Shown piece by piece: positions 50,470-59,957 of a stretch of DNA of 64,000 nt. The DNA is taken from contig JAJXYO010000062.1 in assembly GCA_021780495.1 (NCBI GenBank), positions 118,302 through 182,301 of the forward strand, read 5' to 3'. The translations under genes were made by a program, and so were the position numbers. How positions within the stretch are numbered: position 1 is the first letter of the stretch; each line of letters begins with the position of its first letter. Source of the stretch: Deltaproteobacteria bacterium. Its GTDB lineage: Bacteria > Desulfobacterota > Desulfuromonadia > Geobacterales > Pseudopelobacteraceae. The notes beneath the pieces were generated by a model. The model worked only from the letters and a program-made list of their open reading frames with translations, was not told the origin of the DNA and searched no databases.

Positions 50470-51450
50470 ATGACGACCTTTACGCATGTATCGTTTCAAG
50501 AGCTTCTGGCAACATCGCCGGTCATCTTGGGCGAAGGCGCGGTCATCGAGCGGTTACGGCGCTCGCCCGGTATCCAGCTTGATGAGCACGTTGTCAATTC
50601 GGCGTTGGTTTACCAGGATAAAGGCCGGACGGCTCTGGAAACAATAGCGCGTCAGTACCTGGAAATCGGCCGGCGCTACAACCTGCCCCTACTGCTTTCC
50701 ACCCCCACCTGGCGCGCTGGACGGGATCGCATTGCGGCGGCCGGGTTAGCCGGCAGGGATCTGAACGGTGACAACTTCCGTTTTTTGGCTGGGCTGCGTG
50801 ACAGTTACGGAGACTATGCCCGGCAGGTTGCCATCTGCGGTCTGATGAGCTGCCGCGGGGACGCCTATAAACCGTCGGAAGCCATGCCGGCACGCGCGGC
50901 GGCAGAATTCCACTCCTGGCAGGCCAATGCCCTGGCCGCGGCCGGTGTCGATTTCCTGTTGGCGGCCACCCTTCCGGCCCTGAGCGAGGCCACCGGACTG
51001 GCCCGGGCCCAGGCCGCTACCGGGCTGCCCTATCTGATCAGTTTTGTGGTGCGGCCGGAAGGAACCCTGTTGGATGGCACACCACTAACCGATGCCATCG
51101 CTGCCATCGACGGAGCCGTATCGCCGCCGCCCTTGGGCTATATGATCAACTGCACCCATGCTTCCATCTTTCGTAGCGCCCTGCGGCACGAGAACAATTC
51201 ATCTTCACTGGTCAGAAAGCGCGTGATCGGCCTGCTGGCCAATACCGCCGCCCTCAGCCCGGAGGAGCTGGAGGTCAGCGCCCAACTTGTGGAAGAGGCG
51301 CCAGATACCTTCGGACTCAGTGTATCGGCACTGTACTTCAAGATGGGAATGAAGGTTCTGGGCGGTTGTTGCGGCACTGATGAACGGCATATTGAGTGTT
51401 TGGCCCGTGAACTTTCCACAGGCATTCAGTCGCCGGACAAGCGTAACTAG
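50470..51450 (+). CDS. homocysteine S-methyltransferase family protein
   Basis: About 326 residues, with the zinc ligands of the family: INCTH (Cys) and the late GGCCGTDERH (Cys-Cys). The N-terminal LGEGAVIERLRR and YQDKGRTALETIARQYLEIG fit the barrel. Members move a methyl group to homocysteine, or to selenohomocysteine in some, from S-methylmethionine or related donors. GGAGG lies 4 nt before the ATG. Divergent from the TolC operon. Confidence 0.85.
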   Translation: MTTFTHVSFQELLATSPVILGEGAVIERLRRSPGIQLDEHVVNSALVYQDKGRTALETIARQYLEIGRRYNLPLLLSTPTWRAGRDRIAAAGLAGRDLNGDNFRFLAGLRDSYGDYARQVAICGLMSCRGDAYKPSEAMPARAAAEFHSWQANALAAAGVDFLLAATLPALSEATGLARAQAATGLPYLISFVVRPEGTLLDGTPLTDAIAAIDGAVSPPPLGYMINCTHASIFRSALRHENNSSSLVRKRVIGLLANTAALSPEELEVSAQLVEEAPDTFGLSVSALYFKMGMKVLGGCCGTDERHIECLARELSTGIQSPDKRN

Positions 51451-51631
51451 CAGTGGTTGCGACAAAAAGGATGCACCCTGCAACAATCGAATCGGAAACC
51501 AGAAAAAGTTTCCCTGCCTCGCATCCTAAAAGCTTGACAACAGGGTCAATCTCGGTATATGTTCCGCAGGTAAGTTTATGTACATATCGCCTCTTTGGTT
51601 CCATGGACCGAAGAGGCGTTCTTAAATTTTT

Positions 51632-51708
51632 GGCTGCTTAGCTCAGCTGGCTAGAGCAAGCGACTCATATTCGCTAGGTCCGGGGTTCGAGTCCCTGAGC
51701 AGCCACCA
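51632..51708 (+). tRNA. tRNA with CAT anticodon, likely tRNA-Ile2 (lysidine type) or elongator tRNA-Met
   Basis: 77 nt with encoded CCA. Acceptor GGCTGCT/AGCAGCC, D-arm GCTC/GAGC, anticodon stem AGCGA/TCGCT around loop CTCATAT, T-arm CGGGG/CCCTG. The G1-C72 pair rules out an initiator. The anticodon arm AGCGACTCATA-TCGCT resembles tRNA-Ile2, whose C34 is modified to lysidine, more than elongator tRNA-Met; the assignment is not final. Confidence 0.95.
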
Positions 51709-51712
51709 TTCA

Positions 51713-51737
51713 AAAGGCGTCCCAACAGGGCGCCTTT
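51713..51737 (+). terminator. terminator after the tRNA gene
   Basis: AAAGGCG, 11-nt loop, CGCCTTT, then CTTTATTT. Confidence 0.75.
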
Positions 51738-51900
51738 CTTTATTTCCCGCCATCAAGGGATGCTTGCTTTTCTTCGCCTGAAACCATATACTGCCGCACT
51801 ATTAGTAAGTTAAAAATTATTTTTTCACTATTTGGCAAAAAATAATTTCGTTAACGCACTTATCCGGTTTATCCGGGCTACGTACTTCAAGGAGAATAGC

Positions 51901-52278
51901 GTGATTCAAATCGATTTTGACAAGATGGGCGGCCTGATCCCGGCCGTCATCCAGGACCATGAGAATGGCGAAGTGCTGATGGTGGCCTTCATGGACAAGA
52001 AGACCCTCGACCTGACACTCAAGGACGGCAAGACCTGGTTCTTCAGCCGGACCCGCAATAAATACTGGATGAAGGGCGAGGAGTCGGGCAATACCCAGGA
52101 CGTGGTCGAGGTGCTGACCGACTGCGATGCGGACACCGTCATCATCAAGGTCAGGCAGAACGGCCCGGCCGCCTGCCACACCGGTAACCGCAGCTGTTTC
52201 TATGTAAAATGGGAAAACGGGGAATGGGTGGAGCATTCGAACCCGCTGTTTGATCCCAAGGAGGTCTATAAAAAATGA
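51901..52278 (+). CDS. hisI: phosphoribosyl-AMP cyclohydrolase
   Basis: About 125 residues from GTG 51901 (AAGGAGAATAGC upstream), giving [11 protein letters not shown]; the frame is open further upstream but lacks a site. Family motifs: [28 protein letters not shown] and the zinc-binding [12 protein letters not shown]. It catalyses the third step of histidine synthesis. It overlaps hisG by 4 nt. The stretch 51738-51900 holds only an AT-rich leader. Confidence 0.93.
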   Translation: MIQIDFDKMGGLIPAVIQDHENGEVLMVAFMDKKTLDLTLKDGKTWFFSRTRNKYWMKGEESGNTQDVVEVLTDCDADTVIIKVRQNGPAACHTGNRSCFYVKWENGEWVEHSNPLFDPKEVYKK

Positions 52279-53150
52279 GCCAGATCCTCAACCTCGGCAT
52301 CCCCAAGGGCAGCCTGGAAGAAGCAACCGTCGCACTGTTCAAGAAGTCCGGCTGGCAGATCAGCATCTCGTCGCGCAGCTATTTTCCTGCTGTAGACGAT
52401 AGCGAGATGAACTGCAAGCTGATCCGGCCGCAGGAGATGGCTAAATACGTGGAGCGCGGCACGATCGATGCCGGTATCGCCGGGCGCGACTGGGTCCGCG
52501 AGAATGACTCCGACGTCATCGAAGTCTGCGAGATGGTCTATTCCAAGGTCTCACGTCGTCCGGCCCGCTGGGTGCTGGTGGTCAACGGCGATTCAAAGGT
52601 CCAGGGCCCGGAAGACCTGCACGGCGCCACCATTTCCACCGAACTGGTCGGCTTCACCAAACGCTACTTTGCCGAGCGCAACATCCCGGTCAACGTGGAA
52701 TTTTCCTGGGGCGCCACCGAGGCCAAGGTAGTGGATGGCCTGTGCGACGCCATTGTGGAGGTGACTGAAACCGGTTCGACCATCAAGGCCAATGGCCTGC
52801 GCATCGTCTGCGAGCTGATGGAATCGGTGCCGGTGCTGATTGCCAGCAGATCTGCCTGGGAAGATCCCTGGAAGCGCGCCAAAATCGATCAGATCGCCAC
52901 GCTTCTGAAATCCTCTCTGGCGGCCGAAGGCATGGTCGGGCTGAAGATGAACGCCCCAGCTGACAAAATCGAACTGATCACCCGCATGTTGCCGAGCCTC
53001 AAGAACCCGACCGTTTCCCATCTCTATAACTCGGACTGGCTTTCCATCGAAAGCATCCTGTCCGAAAAAGAGGTGCGCCGGATCGTGCCGGAGCTGATCA
53101 AGCTGGGGGCGGAAGGCATCATCGAGTATCCGCTGAACAAGATCATCTGA
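52275..53150 (+). CDS. hisG: ATP phosphoribosyltransferase, long form
   Basis: About 291 residues: [27 protein letters not shown], and the PRPP-binding [18 protein letters not shown], followed by a C-terminal ACT-like regulatory domain (residues about 210-291). The long form does not need HisZ and is feedback-inhibited by histidine. It catalyses the first step of histidine synthesis and is coupled to hisI. Confidence 0.93.
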   Translation: MSQILNLGIPKGSLEEATVALFKKSGWQISISSRSYFPAVDDSEMNCKLIRPQEMAKYVERGTIDAGIAGRDWVRENDSDVIEVCEMVYSKVSRRPARWVLVVNGDSKVQGPEDLHGATISTELVGFTKRYFAERNIPVNVEFSWGATEAKVVDGLCDAIVEVTETGSTIKANGLRIVCELMESVPVLIASRSAWEDPWKRAKIDQIATLLKSSLAAEGMVGLKMNAPADKIELITRMLPSLKNPTVSHLYNSDWLSIESILSEKEVRRIVPELIKLGAEGIIEYPLNKII

Positions 53151-53153
53151 TCC

Positions 53154-54050
53154 ATGCTCACCTATACCATCACCCCCTGTGACCACTGCCGCCGGCTGGA
53201 GAGTTTTCTGCGCACGCTCCTGCCGACGGCAGCCCTCGGCTATCCCCGTAAACTGATCAAAAGCGGCGCCGTTAAATTGAATGGAACTGCTGCAACAGCC
53301 GATACCTTTCTCTACCGTGACGACATCGTCACCGTCAAAGAGAGCTCTGCCTTTACCGCCCGGCTGCGTGAATACCGGCCAGCGCTGGATATCCTCTACG
53401 AGGATGACCAGATCGCGATTGTCAACAAACCTGCCGGCCTGGCCATGCACCGGACCGCCGAACTGGAAGACGACCTGGTCGAACAGGGCACCGCCTACAT
53501 GGAATGGCGCGGCACCCCGTGCAAACTGTATCCGGTCAACCGCCTCGACCGGGGGACCTCCGGGACCGTCATCCTCGCCAAAAGCTCCTCCTCGGCCGGC
53601 ATCTACGGCCGGCAGGTCAAGGAGACCGGCCTGGACAAGCTCTATCTGGCCCTGGTGGAGGGATCGCCGCCAACGAGCGGCGTGATCAACGTGCCGCTGG
53701 ACGACAAGGAATCCGAGACCCGCTACGAGATCATGACCACCGGAGCCGGTTGCACCCTGTTGGCGGTCGTCCCGATCAGCGGCCGCATGCACCAGATCAG
53801 AAGACACCTGGAGAGCATCGGCCACCCCGTGCTGGGAGACAAGCGCCACGGCAGCCAAGAGCTGCCGGATTACGAGGGATTCGCCCTGCACTCATTCAGA
53901 ACAGTCCTGCAGAGGCCTGACAACGTAACATTGACCGTCTGCGCCCCTCTGCCGGACGCCCTACTGGAGCTCTGCGAGCGGCATGGCATTGAACAAGAGG
54001 GTCTGCTGGCAGCGGTACAGGCTCATGCCAACGTGAACACACCTGGATAA
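53154..54050 (+). CDS. RluA-family pseudouridine synthase
   Basis: About 298 residues: S4-like N-terminal region (LGYPRKLIKSGAVKLNG), then the catalytic motif NRLDRGTSG with the active Asp, and the later ISGRMHQIRRHL motif. It isomerises uridine in rRNA or tRNA. It starts 3 nt after hisG. Confidence 0.9.
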   Translation: MLTYTITPCDHCRRLESFLRTLLPTAALGYPRKLIKSGAVKLNGTAATADTFLYRDDIVTVKESSAFTARLREYRPALDILYEDDQIAIVNKPAGLAMHRTAELEDDLVEQGTAYMEWRGTPCKLYPVNRLDRGTSGTVILAKSSSSAGIYGRQVKETGLDKLYLALVEGSPPTSGVINVPLDDKESETRYEIMTTGAGCTLLAVVPISGRMHQIRRHLESIGHPVLGDKRHGSQELPDYEGFALHSFRTVLQRPDNVTLTVCAPLPDALLELCERHGIEQEGLLAAVQAHANVNTPG

Positions 54051-54076
54051 ACGGGGTAAGAAAAGGAGGTCTCGAC

Positions 54077-54841
54077 ATGAGCGGACAAACCATCTTCATC
54101 ACCGGGGCATCGTCCGGATTCGGCGCAGCCTGCGCCCGCGTCTTCGCCCGACCGGGCAATCGCCTGATCCTGACCGCACGACGCATCGATCCTCTCATCC
54201 GGCTGCTTGAGGAGCTATCCAGCATCTGCGCAGTCCACATCGTTCCGCTTGATGTGAGCGACCGCCAGGCGGTACAGGGAGCGGTAGACGCACTGCCGGA
54301 ACAATTCCGCGAGATCGACGTGCTGCTCAACAACGCCGGCCTGGCGCTGGGGCTGGAGCCGGCCCACCAGGTGGACCTGGACGACTGGGAGACCATGGTG
54401 GACACCAACATCAAGGGCGTAATGTACTGCACCCGCCTGATCCTGCCCGGCATGGTGGCCCGCAACCGCGGCCACATCGTCAACATCAGCTCCACGGCCA
54501 GTGCCTGGCCCTACCCTGGCGGCAACGTCTACGGCGGCACGAAGGCTTTCGTAACCCAGTTCTCGCGCAACCTGCGCTGCGACCTGCTGGGGACACGGGT
54601 GCGGGTGACCTGCATCCAGCCCGGCATGGCCGAGACCGAGTTTTCGACCGTGCGCTTCAAGGGTGACGAGGAGAAGGCCGCCAAGGTCTATGCGGGCACC
54701 GAGGCGCTGACCGCCGCGGATATCGCCGAGACGGTACAGTGGGTAGTGAATCGCCCGCCCCATGTCAATATCAATACCCTGGAGCTCATGTCAATCGACC
54801 AGGCTTGGGGACCGTTTGCGATTCATCGCGAACAGCAGTAA
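54077..54841 (+). CDS. short-chain dehydrogenase (YdfG-like)
   Basis: About 254 residues, Rossmann fold with GASSGFGAACAR, LLNNAGLALG, catalytic Ser in NISSTASAWPYPG and YGGTK (Tyr-x3-Lys). The C-terminal CIQPGMAETEFSTVRFKGD matches 3-hydroxy-acid/serine dehydrogenases related to YdfG. AGGAGG lies upstream. Confidence 0.9.
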   Translation: MSGQTIFITGASSGFGAACARVFARPGNRLILTARRIDPLIRLLEELSSICAVHIVPLDVSDRQAVQGAVDALPEQFREIDVLLNNAGLALGLEPAHQVDLDDWETMVDTNIKGVMYCTRLILPGMVARNRGHIVNISSTASAWPYPGGNVYGGTKAFVTQFSRNLRCDLLGTRVRVTCIQPGMAETEFSTVRFKGDEEKAAKVYAGTEALTAADIAETVQWVVNRPPHVNINTLELMSIDQAWGPFAIHREQQ

Positions 54842-54867
54842 CGCAACTCACACACAAAGGAACTTTC

Positions 54868-55368
54868 ATGGCAAAAGAAATCTATGTCGGACATATCTCT
54901 GAAAACGCCACCGAGGAAGACGTCTGGAAACTGTTTTCCGTGATGGGCACCGTCACCTCCGTGCACCTGATCATCGACCCGGAAACCGGAGAATTCAAGC
55001 GCTGCGGCTACGTGCGCATGGCCGCCGGCATCAGTCTCGAGGAGGTAGTCGAGACCCTGGATGGCACCTACCTGATCGACCGGGAAATTGTCGTCAGCAT
55101 CGCCCGCCCCCAGAAACCGGGTATGTCCAAATCGGGTGGCAACAAACAGCCATGGATGAAATCGGGACCAAAACCGGAGGCAAAACCAGGGACAAAACCC
55201 AGCGCACGCCCCAGGCCAAAGACAGGCGCTACCCCCGAGCAGCGCGACAAGCCGGCCCGGGCTGCAAAACCTGGTGCGAAACCGGCGGCCAGATCAGAGG
55301 CCAGACCGTTTCAGGGCAAACGTCCCGGGGGCGCCGCTCGAACACCGCGACCCCGTTCAACGAAATAG
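54868..55368 (+). CDS. RRM-type RNA-binding protein with Lys/Pro/Ala-rich tail
   Basis: About 166 residues from ATG 54868 (AAAGGAAC upstream). One RRM with RNP2 IYVGHI and RNP1-like KRCGYVRM (residues 1-80), then a basic disordered tail built from degenerate K-P-G/A-x repeats. Such proteins bind single-stranded RNA and are often cold-induced; no target is known. Confidence 0.88.
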   Translation: MAKEIYVGHISENATEEDVWKLFSVMGTVTSVHLIIDPETGEFKRCGYVRMAAGISLEEVVETLDGTYLIDREIVVSIARPQKPGMSKSGGNKQPWMKSGPKPEAKPGTKPSARPRPKTGATPEQRDKPARAAKPGAKPAARSEARPFQGKRPGGAARTPRPRSTK

Positions 55369-55379
55369 CAGAAAAAATG

Positions 55380-55416
55380 ACAGCCCTGCCGGATAGATAC
55401 AATCCGGCAGGGCTGT
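55380..55416 (+). terminator. hairpin after RNA-binding protein gene
   Basis: Perfect 15-bp stem ACAGCCCTGCCGGAT and its complement, 7-nt loop; no T-run follows. Likely a weak or processed 3' end. Confidence 0.6.
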
Positions 55417-55599
55417 CGTAATTCATCCTCCCTTCCATGCACTATCCGCAGCAGCAACGCCCGTTTTACGGCTGGCGGCCTGCTAAAAAAGGTGGGTAAC
55501 TCCATTCTCCATAAGTATCTCCACGTGCATGACGTCCTGTTTCTGGTATACTTCGTTTCCGGATAACGCATGACCCCACGCACAACCAAGGAGATACCC

Positions 55600-57255
55600 A
55601 TGACACCCGCCTCCCGCTGTACCCTGCTGTTGGCCCTGCTGCTGGTGCCGGCCATTGCTTTCGGCTCAGACCTGCAGCGCCTGCAGACGACACCCCGCAT
55701 CACGACCGTCACCGTCTATCCCGACCGGGCCATGACGACCCGCACCGCCAGCCTGAACCTCAAACCGGGCAGTTACCTGGTCACGTTCGACAAGCTGCCA
55801 ACCCTGATCCAGGATGATTCCGTCCGGGTTGAAGGGAAAGGGACTGCCGGCGTGACGATTGCCGGGCTGGAGGTTAAACGGGTATTCCTGGAACAGAGCG
55901 GGGAAAAACGGGTTAAGGAGCTTGATGATGAGATCCGCACCCTTGAACGGCAAGCGGGTGGCCTGGATGCAAAGAAGGCCGGACTGATGGCACAGAAGGC
56001 CTTTCTGGATTCGATCCGCGTCGCGTGGGGAGACCGCATCTCCAAGGAACTGGCCATCGGCCGTCCCACTGCGGCGGAACTGCTGGACGCCTCCAGCTTC
56101 GTGGGATCCGGGGTGACCAGGATCGAGGAACAGAGCCGCGATCTTGAGACCGGAAAACAGCAGATCAAGGACAAGATCGACGCGCTCCGGCAACAGCGCA
56201 ACGAGGCCAGCGGATCAGGCCGGAAAGAGTCAAAAACAGCAGAGGTCGCCCTGGAGGTTTCCCGTGCTGGCGGTTTTTCCCTCAACCTGTCGGCCGTCAC
56301 CTCTCGGGCGGGTTGGGAACCGGCCTATGACGTGCGCCTGGCACCGGACGGCACGACCGCCGGACTGACCTTCCGGGCACTGGTCCGCCAGCAGACCGGC
56401 GAGGATTGGAACGATGTGCACCTGAGCCTCTCCACCGCCCGGCCATCTGTCAACGGGGCGCCACCCGAACTGTATCCCTGGAGGGTCTCATTCTACCACC
56501 CCGCTGCGGCGATGGCGTACATGGCCGCACCGGCATCCGCCCCGCTACGTGCAATGAAGTCCCGAGCCGGGAACGACACGGCCGAGATTGAGGCCAAACA
56601 GGAGACTGTCCCGGCCGGATACCTGACCTCCGAGGTACAGAGCGAGCAGACATCCGTCAGCTTCCATGTCCCCCGTCCCGTGGACGTCCCCTCCGACAAT
56701 TCCCAGCACGCAAACGTCGTCGCCATGGAACAGCTTCCGGTCAGTCTCGAATTCCTGGCGGTGCCCAAGCTCTCCCCCTTCGTCTTCCTCACTTCGGAGA
56801 TTGTCAACAAAGCGAGCTATCCGCTCCTCCCCGGACCGGTGAATATCTTTACCGGCACCACCTTTACCGGCAGTGCCCAGCTCAAGAAGGTGGCGGCCGG
56901 CGAGAAGTTCGAGCTTTTTTTCGGGGCCGACGATCAGGTCACCGTCAAGCGTGAAGAGCTGAAACAGCACAAGGAAGCAGGGATGTTCGGCAAGAACCGC
57001 ATGACCTACCGCTATCGGATCGAAGTGGCCAATTTCCGTCCCGAGAGCCAGACCGTGACGCTCCGCGACCAGCTGCCGCTGGCCGGGGACAGCGAGATCA
57101 AGGTAACCCTTGACGAGCCATCCATCAAGCCGGACGAGATCAAGGCGGACGGCCGCCTGACCTGGAAGCTGTTGCTGAAAGCGGGAGAAAAGCGGGAACT
57201 GACCTTCGGGATCGTTGTTGAGTATCCCAAGGAGCGGGAGGTTACCGGGCTGTAG
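55600..57255 (+). CDS. mucoidy-inhibitor-A-like protein (DUF4140/DUF4139)
   Basis: About 551 residues from ATG 55600 (AAGGAG upstream): signal peptide (AIAFGSD), DUF4140-like N-domain (VTVYPDRAMTTRTA), a coiled coil (about 100-215, KELDDEIRTLERQAGG) and a DUF4139 C-domain (SRAGWEPAYDVRL, VRQQTGEDWNDVHLSLSTARP). Exported; function in envelope or capsule is uncertain for the family. Confidence 0.87.
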   Translation: MTPASRCTLLLALLLVPAIAFGSDLQRLQTTPRITTVTVYPDRAMTTRTASLNLKPGSYLVTFDKLPTLIQDDSVRVEGKGTAGVTIAGLEVKRVFLEQSGEKRVKELDDEIRTLERQAGGLDAKKAGLMAQKAFLDSIRVAWGDRISKELAIGRPTAAELLDASSFVGSGVTRIEEQSRDLETGKQQIKDKIDALRQQRNEASGSGRKESKTAEVALEVSRAGGFSLNLSAVTSRAGWEPAYDVRLAPDGTTAGLTFRALVRQQTGEDWNDVHLSLSTARPSVNGAPPELYPWRVSFYHPAAAMAYMAAPASAPLRAMKSRAGNDTAEIEAKQETVPAGYLTSEVQSEQTSVSFHVPRPVDVPSDNSQHANVVAMEQLPVSLEFLAVPKLSPFVFLTSEIVNKASYPLLPGPVNIFTGTTFTGSAQLKKVAAGEKFELFFGADDQVTVKREELKQHKEAGMFGKNRMTYRYRIEVANFRPESQTVTLRDQLPLAGDSEIKVTLDEPSIKPDEIKADGRLTWKLLLKAGEKRELTFGIVVEYPKEREVTGL

Positions 57256-57279
57256 TCGTGTCGACAAAAGATCCGATCT

Positions 57280-57345
57280 TACAGGGATGAACAGGATATA
57301 CAGGATAAAAGGCTTCTGAATCAGGAGTCATCCTGTCCATCCTGC
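57280..57345. repeat. inverted repeat of the ACAGGATG type
   Basis: Arms TACAGGGATGAACAGGAT and ATCCTGTCCATCCTGCA around a 30-nt middle that itself contains ATACAGGAT. Such units are scattered in many bacterial chromosomes. The remaining 57346-57474 is AT-rich promoter-like DNA before the toxin-antitoxin pair. Confidence 0.55.
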
Positions 57346-57474
57346 ATAAAGTCGTACGGGATTAAATAATGAAAATTATTTTCGTTGTGTCGTCGCGTGA
57401 GTAATAATTTCTTGCCGTCGCGGGAAATGTGACCTATATTTAAACCTCAAATAAGGTTATTAAAGAGGTCATTT

Positions 57475-57720
57475 ATGGATCGAATTTTCGCGCGCGCTTC
57501 CGTCAGCATCAGCGACCTGAAAAAAAATCCCTCACGCATTATCAATGAGGCAGAAGGCGCACCAGTCGCCATTCTCAACCACAACAAGCCCAGCGCCTAC
57601 CTCATCCCGGCAGAGGCGTTTGAAACACTGATGGAGAAATTCGAGGATTACGAGCTTTCCCGCCTCGTCAAGGAGAGAGCGAACGAACCGACCGTCAAAG
57701 TTTCCCTCGATGAGTTATAA
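57475..57720 (+). CDS. RelB/StbD-type (Phd/YefM fold) antitoxin
   Basis: About 81 residues: ASVSISDLKKNPSRIINEAEGAPVAILNHNKPSAYLIPAEAFETLM, then a variable toxin-binding tail. It neutralises the RelE-type toxin whose gene starts 11 nt before its end. It represses its own promoter by analogy with the family. Confidence 0.87.
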   Translation: MDRIFARASVSISDLKKNPSRIINEAEGAPVAILNHNKPSAYLIPAEAFETLMEKFEDYELSRLVKERANEPTVKVSLDEL

Positions 57721-58000
57721 CCTCGAATTCAAAGAGTCGGCTCTCAAAGAGTGGCAAAAGCTCGACGGTACGATTCGCGAACAGTTCAAGAAAAAGCTGG
57801 CCGAGCGATTGGTTCGGCCCCGTGTCGCGTCGGCCAAGCTTTCCGGTATGCCCGACTGCTACAAGATCAAGCTGAAAAACGCCGGCTACCGGCTTGTCTA
57901 CCAGGTTGACGACAAGCACATTGTGGTGATTGTTGTGGCCGTCGGCAAGCGGGAAAATCTTGCCGTCTACCGGTCGGCTGGAGATAGGTTGGAGGATTGA
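57710..58000 (+). CDS. RelE/StbE-type toxin
   Basis: About 96 residues, intact: LEFKESALKEWQKLD, FKKKLAERL, LSGMPDCYKIKLKNAGYRLVYQVDD and the C-terminal VGKRENLAVY. It should cleave ribosome-bound mRNA. Unlike the parDE pair at 23.6 kb, no stop interrupts it. It overlaps its antitoxin gene by 11 nt. Confidence 0.87.
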   Translation: MSYNLEFKESALKEWQKLDGTIREQFKKKLAERLVRPRVASAKLSGMPDCYKIKLKNAGYRLVYQVDDKHIVVIVVAVGKRENLAVYRSAGDRLED

Positions 58001-58276
58001 TGTCAGGAACATATTTCAGTCCGCTGCGGATCACAGAATGACGTCAAGAGCAGGCAGCGCAAGGAAAAGTACGAGGAGTATTCCCTGGCCTTTGCCCTGT
58101 CGCAAATGTTTTCGCCGAAGCAGAAGGAGTTGTTCAAGAAGAGGCTGGAAGGGTTGCCCCTGACAAAGACGGAACAGGAGTATTATTCCCGTTCGGTAAA
58201 GAAAAAAGTGGTCGCGCTGGCAAACGTGGAACTACATGGTCTTGCGAGGAAGTTGTTGGAGAAATATGCGTCGTAG
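58001..58276 (+). pseudogene. gene remnant, C-terminal part only
   Basis: An open frame directly after the RelE stop, with no start codon or ribosome-binding site near its beginning. From about 58034 it encodes a charged helical segment (KEKYEEYSLAFALSQMFSPKQKELFKKRL, then SVKKKVVALANVELHGLARKLLEKYAS) that looks like the tail of a regulatory or abortive-infection type protein. I do not recognise the parent family. Confidence 0.4.
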
Positions 58277-58291
58277 TTTGGTGTAAACAGG

Positions 58292-58315
58292 AAAGGCGGC
58301 CAATTGGCCGCCTTT
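58292..58315. terminator. palindromic terminator between remnant and methyltransferase
   Basis: AAAGGCGGCCAATTGGCCGCCTTTT, a perfect palindrome with T-run on the plus strand and A-run on its left, so it can act from the left side and perhaps both ways. Confidence 0.7.
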
Positions 58316-58355
58316 TGATTGAAATACAGGGGGTGTCCCCAGTTTCCCTTCTATT

Positions 58356-59957
58356 TTATGTTTGGTTATAGTTATTTTTCATAAGCCTACGAGATAACAG
58401 CTTCTCACGTATATGGCGTAATTTAGAAACTACCTCAGTACTTAACTGAAGTTTTTTGGTGAGAATTTCAGTATCATTAAAACATATAATATCTTCAAAG
58501 TCTGTACCATCTTCAACCATTTTATTGATTGTATCAAAATAACTTTGGTCATGCTCAAAATGTGGAATTCGAACCTTTCGAAACTCGTTAGGAGTTAATT
58601 CAAGCACGCCTCCACCATATGACCTACCTTCAAGTTCTACCAATGTAAGAGTAAGTGAATTGTAGAAAGAAGACACTAGTGACAATGGATCAACTCCTGG
58701 TTTTACTCTGACCCTGTATGCTGTATCAGTTACAAGCACATCTGCCTTGTTTAGCAAAAATTTCGGTATTTTGTGCGCTCTTTTGAAAAAAATGACTTCA
58801 GAGGACCATATATTAGGAACTTTGTACCAATTAACTCGTTTTGTACATTTGTGACGGTTTGGTAAGCCGGCTAACTCGCCGTGCTCTAAGTATCTGCGCA
58901 GCGATTCATCCAATGATTCTACATGGTTAAGGTCTATAAGATAACAGGGCAATTCCCTTTCGCTAACATTTTGAATATCTCTGTCTTCAATAAGGATAAG
59001 TCGTGATACGTGGGCTCCCGACTTAATTATTGGCCGCGCATAGTCACCTAATTCCCAATTTGATACATCACTGGCATTCAAAATAAAAAAGTTGTTTGCT
59101 GCTGTTACTACCCCAGCAGCTGATATACATAAATCATCAAGAGGTGTAAGTGCATCTGATGCAGAGGTTACAAGTTTGAGTTCAAAATCATCAAGAAAAT
59201 GGGAGCTCCATTTATATTTTGAGTTTTGATGTCTATCCATGGAAAAGGAATTTCGAATAAGTTCTTGTTCGTCGAAGACAGGAGAAAAAAACAGCCCTGG
59301 ATTTGTTGATTTTTTCCATGCAATAACAAGTACTGTATCCTGCTCAATACCTTTAAAAAGAATTCGGGCGAATGAAAAAATTTCGACACGCTCAAAATTG
59401 GCTAAGACAAGCGCCTGTAGCTCTAACGCATATTTTACTTGAAGAAATTCAGACGGCAAGACAAAGGCAAGAGCTCCATCTGGTTTAACCAATTGGATAC
59501 ATTTCACAAGAAAAGATGGCCAGATGTTTCTAATTCTAAAATGGGATAGATCAGCACTGGAATGTATCTCACTACAGGCCTGTAACTGTTCTTGTGTCAA
59601 GTGATGATGAGATATGTAAGGCGGATTACCGATGACAATATCATAAGATGGACTAGGTGTTAGTGTTAACAAAAAGTCACCTTCTGTGACATTCAAATTA
59701 ACATTTCTCTCCAAAGGTATTTCGCGAAGTTTAGAAAGGGCTGAATTATTAATATCGATTGCATCAACTACAATATTCGCAGAGTTAAGAATTTCGGTAC
59801 AACCAACTGAATTTAAAGCCTTAATAAATACGCCGTCACCGGCACTTGGCTCAAGTACAGTCAACGATGCACCACCTGCATGAAAAGAAGATAAAAGATG
59901 AGTGACAACGAATTTGGCTACTGGATATGGAGTATAATAGCTACCTGATGATTTCAT
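58356..59957 (-). CDS. N6-adenine DNA methyltransferase (Eco57I/TaqI-like)
   Basis: About 533 residues. Motif I LEPSAGDG (residues 35-42) binds SAM; the catalytic motif IV is NPPY (111-114) of N6-adenine methyltransferases. The second half (about 260-510) has the look of a TaqI-like target-recognition domain (KVRIPHF near the end). No nuclease domain is fused. AT-rich, last gene of the four-gene operon; it starts on the final base of the HNH gene. It should either protect host DNA or act as the target reader of the system. Confidence 0.87.
   Translation of the reverse strand: MKSSGSYYTPYPVAKFVVTHLLSSFHAGGASLTVLEPSAGDGVFIKALNSVGCTEILNSANIVVDAIDINNSALSKLREIPLERNVNLNVTEGDFLLTLTPSPSYDIVIGNPPYISHHHLTQEQLQACSEIHSSADLSHFRIRNIWPSFLVKCIQLVKPDGALAFVLPSEFLQVKYALELQALVLANFERVEIFSFARILFKGIEQDTVLVIAWKKSTNPGLFFSPVFDEQELIRNSFSMDRHQNSKYKWSSHFLDDFELKLVTSASDALTPLDDLCISAAGVVTAANNFFILNASDVSNWELGDYARPIIKSGAHVSRLILIEDRDIQNVSERELPCYLIDLNHVESLDESLRRYLEHGELAGLPNRHKCTKRVNWYKVPNIWSSEVIFFKRAHKIPKFLLNKADVLVTDTAYRVRVKPGVDPLSLVSSFYNSLTLTLVELEGRSYGGGVLELTPNEFRKVRIPHFEHDQSYFDTINKMVEDGTDFEDIICFNDTEILTKKLQLSTEVVSKLRHIREKLLSRRLMKNNYNQT

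Noticed and set aside
52593-53891. 432-residue minus-strand reading frame
   Set aside because: Shadow of hisG and the pseudouridine synthase gene, both well supported.
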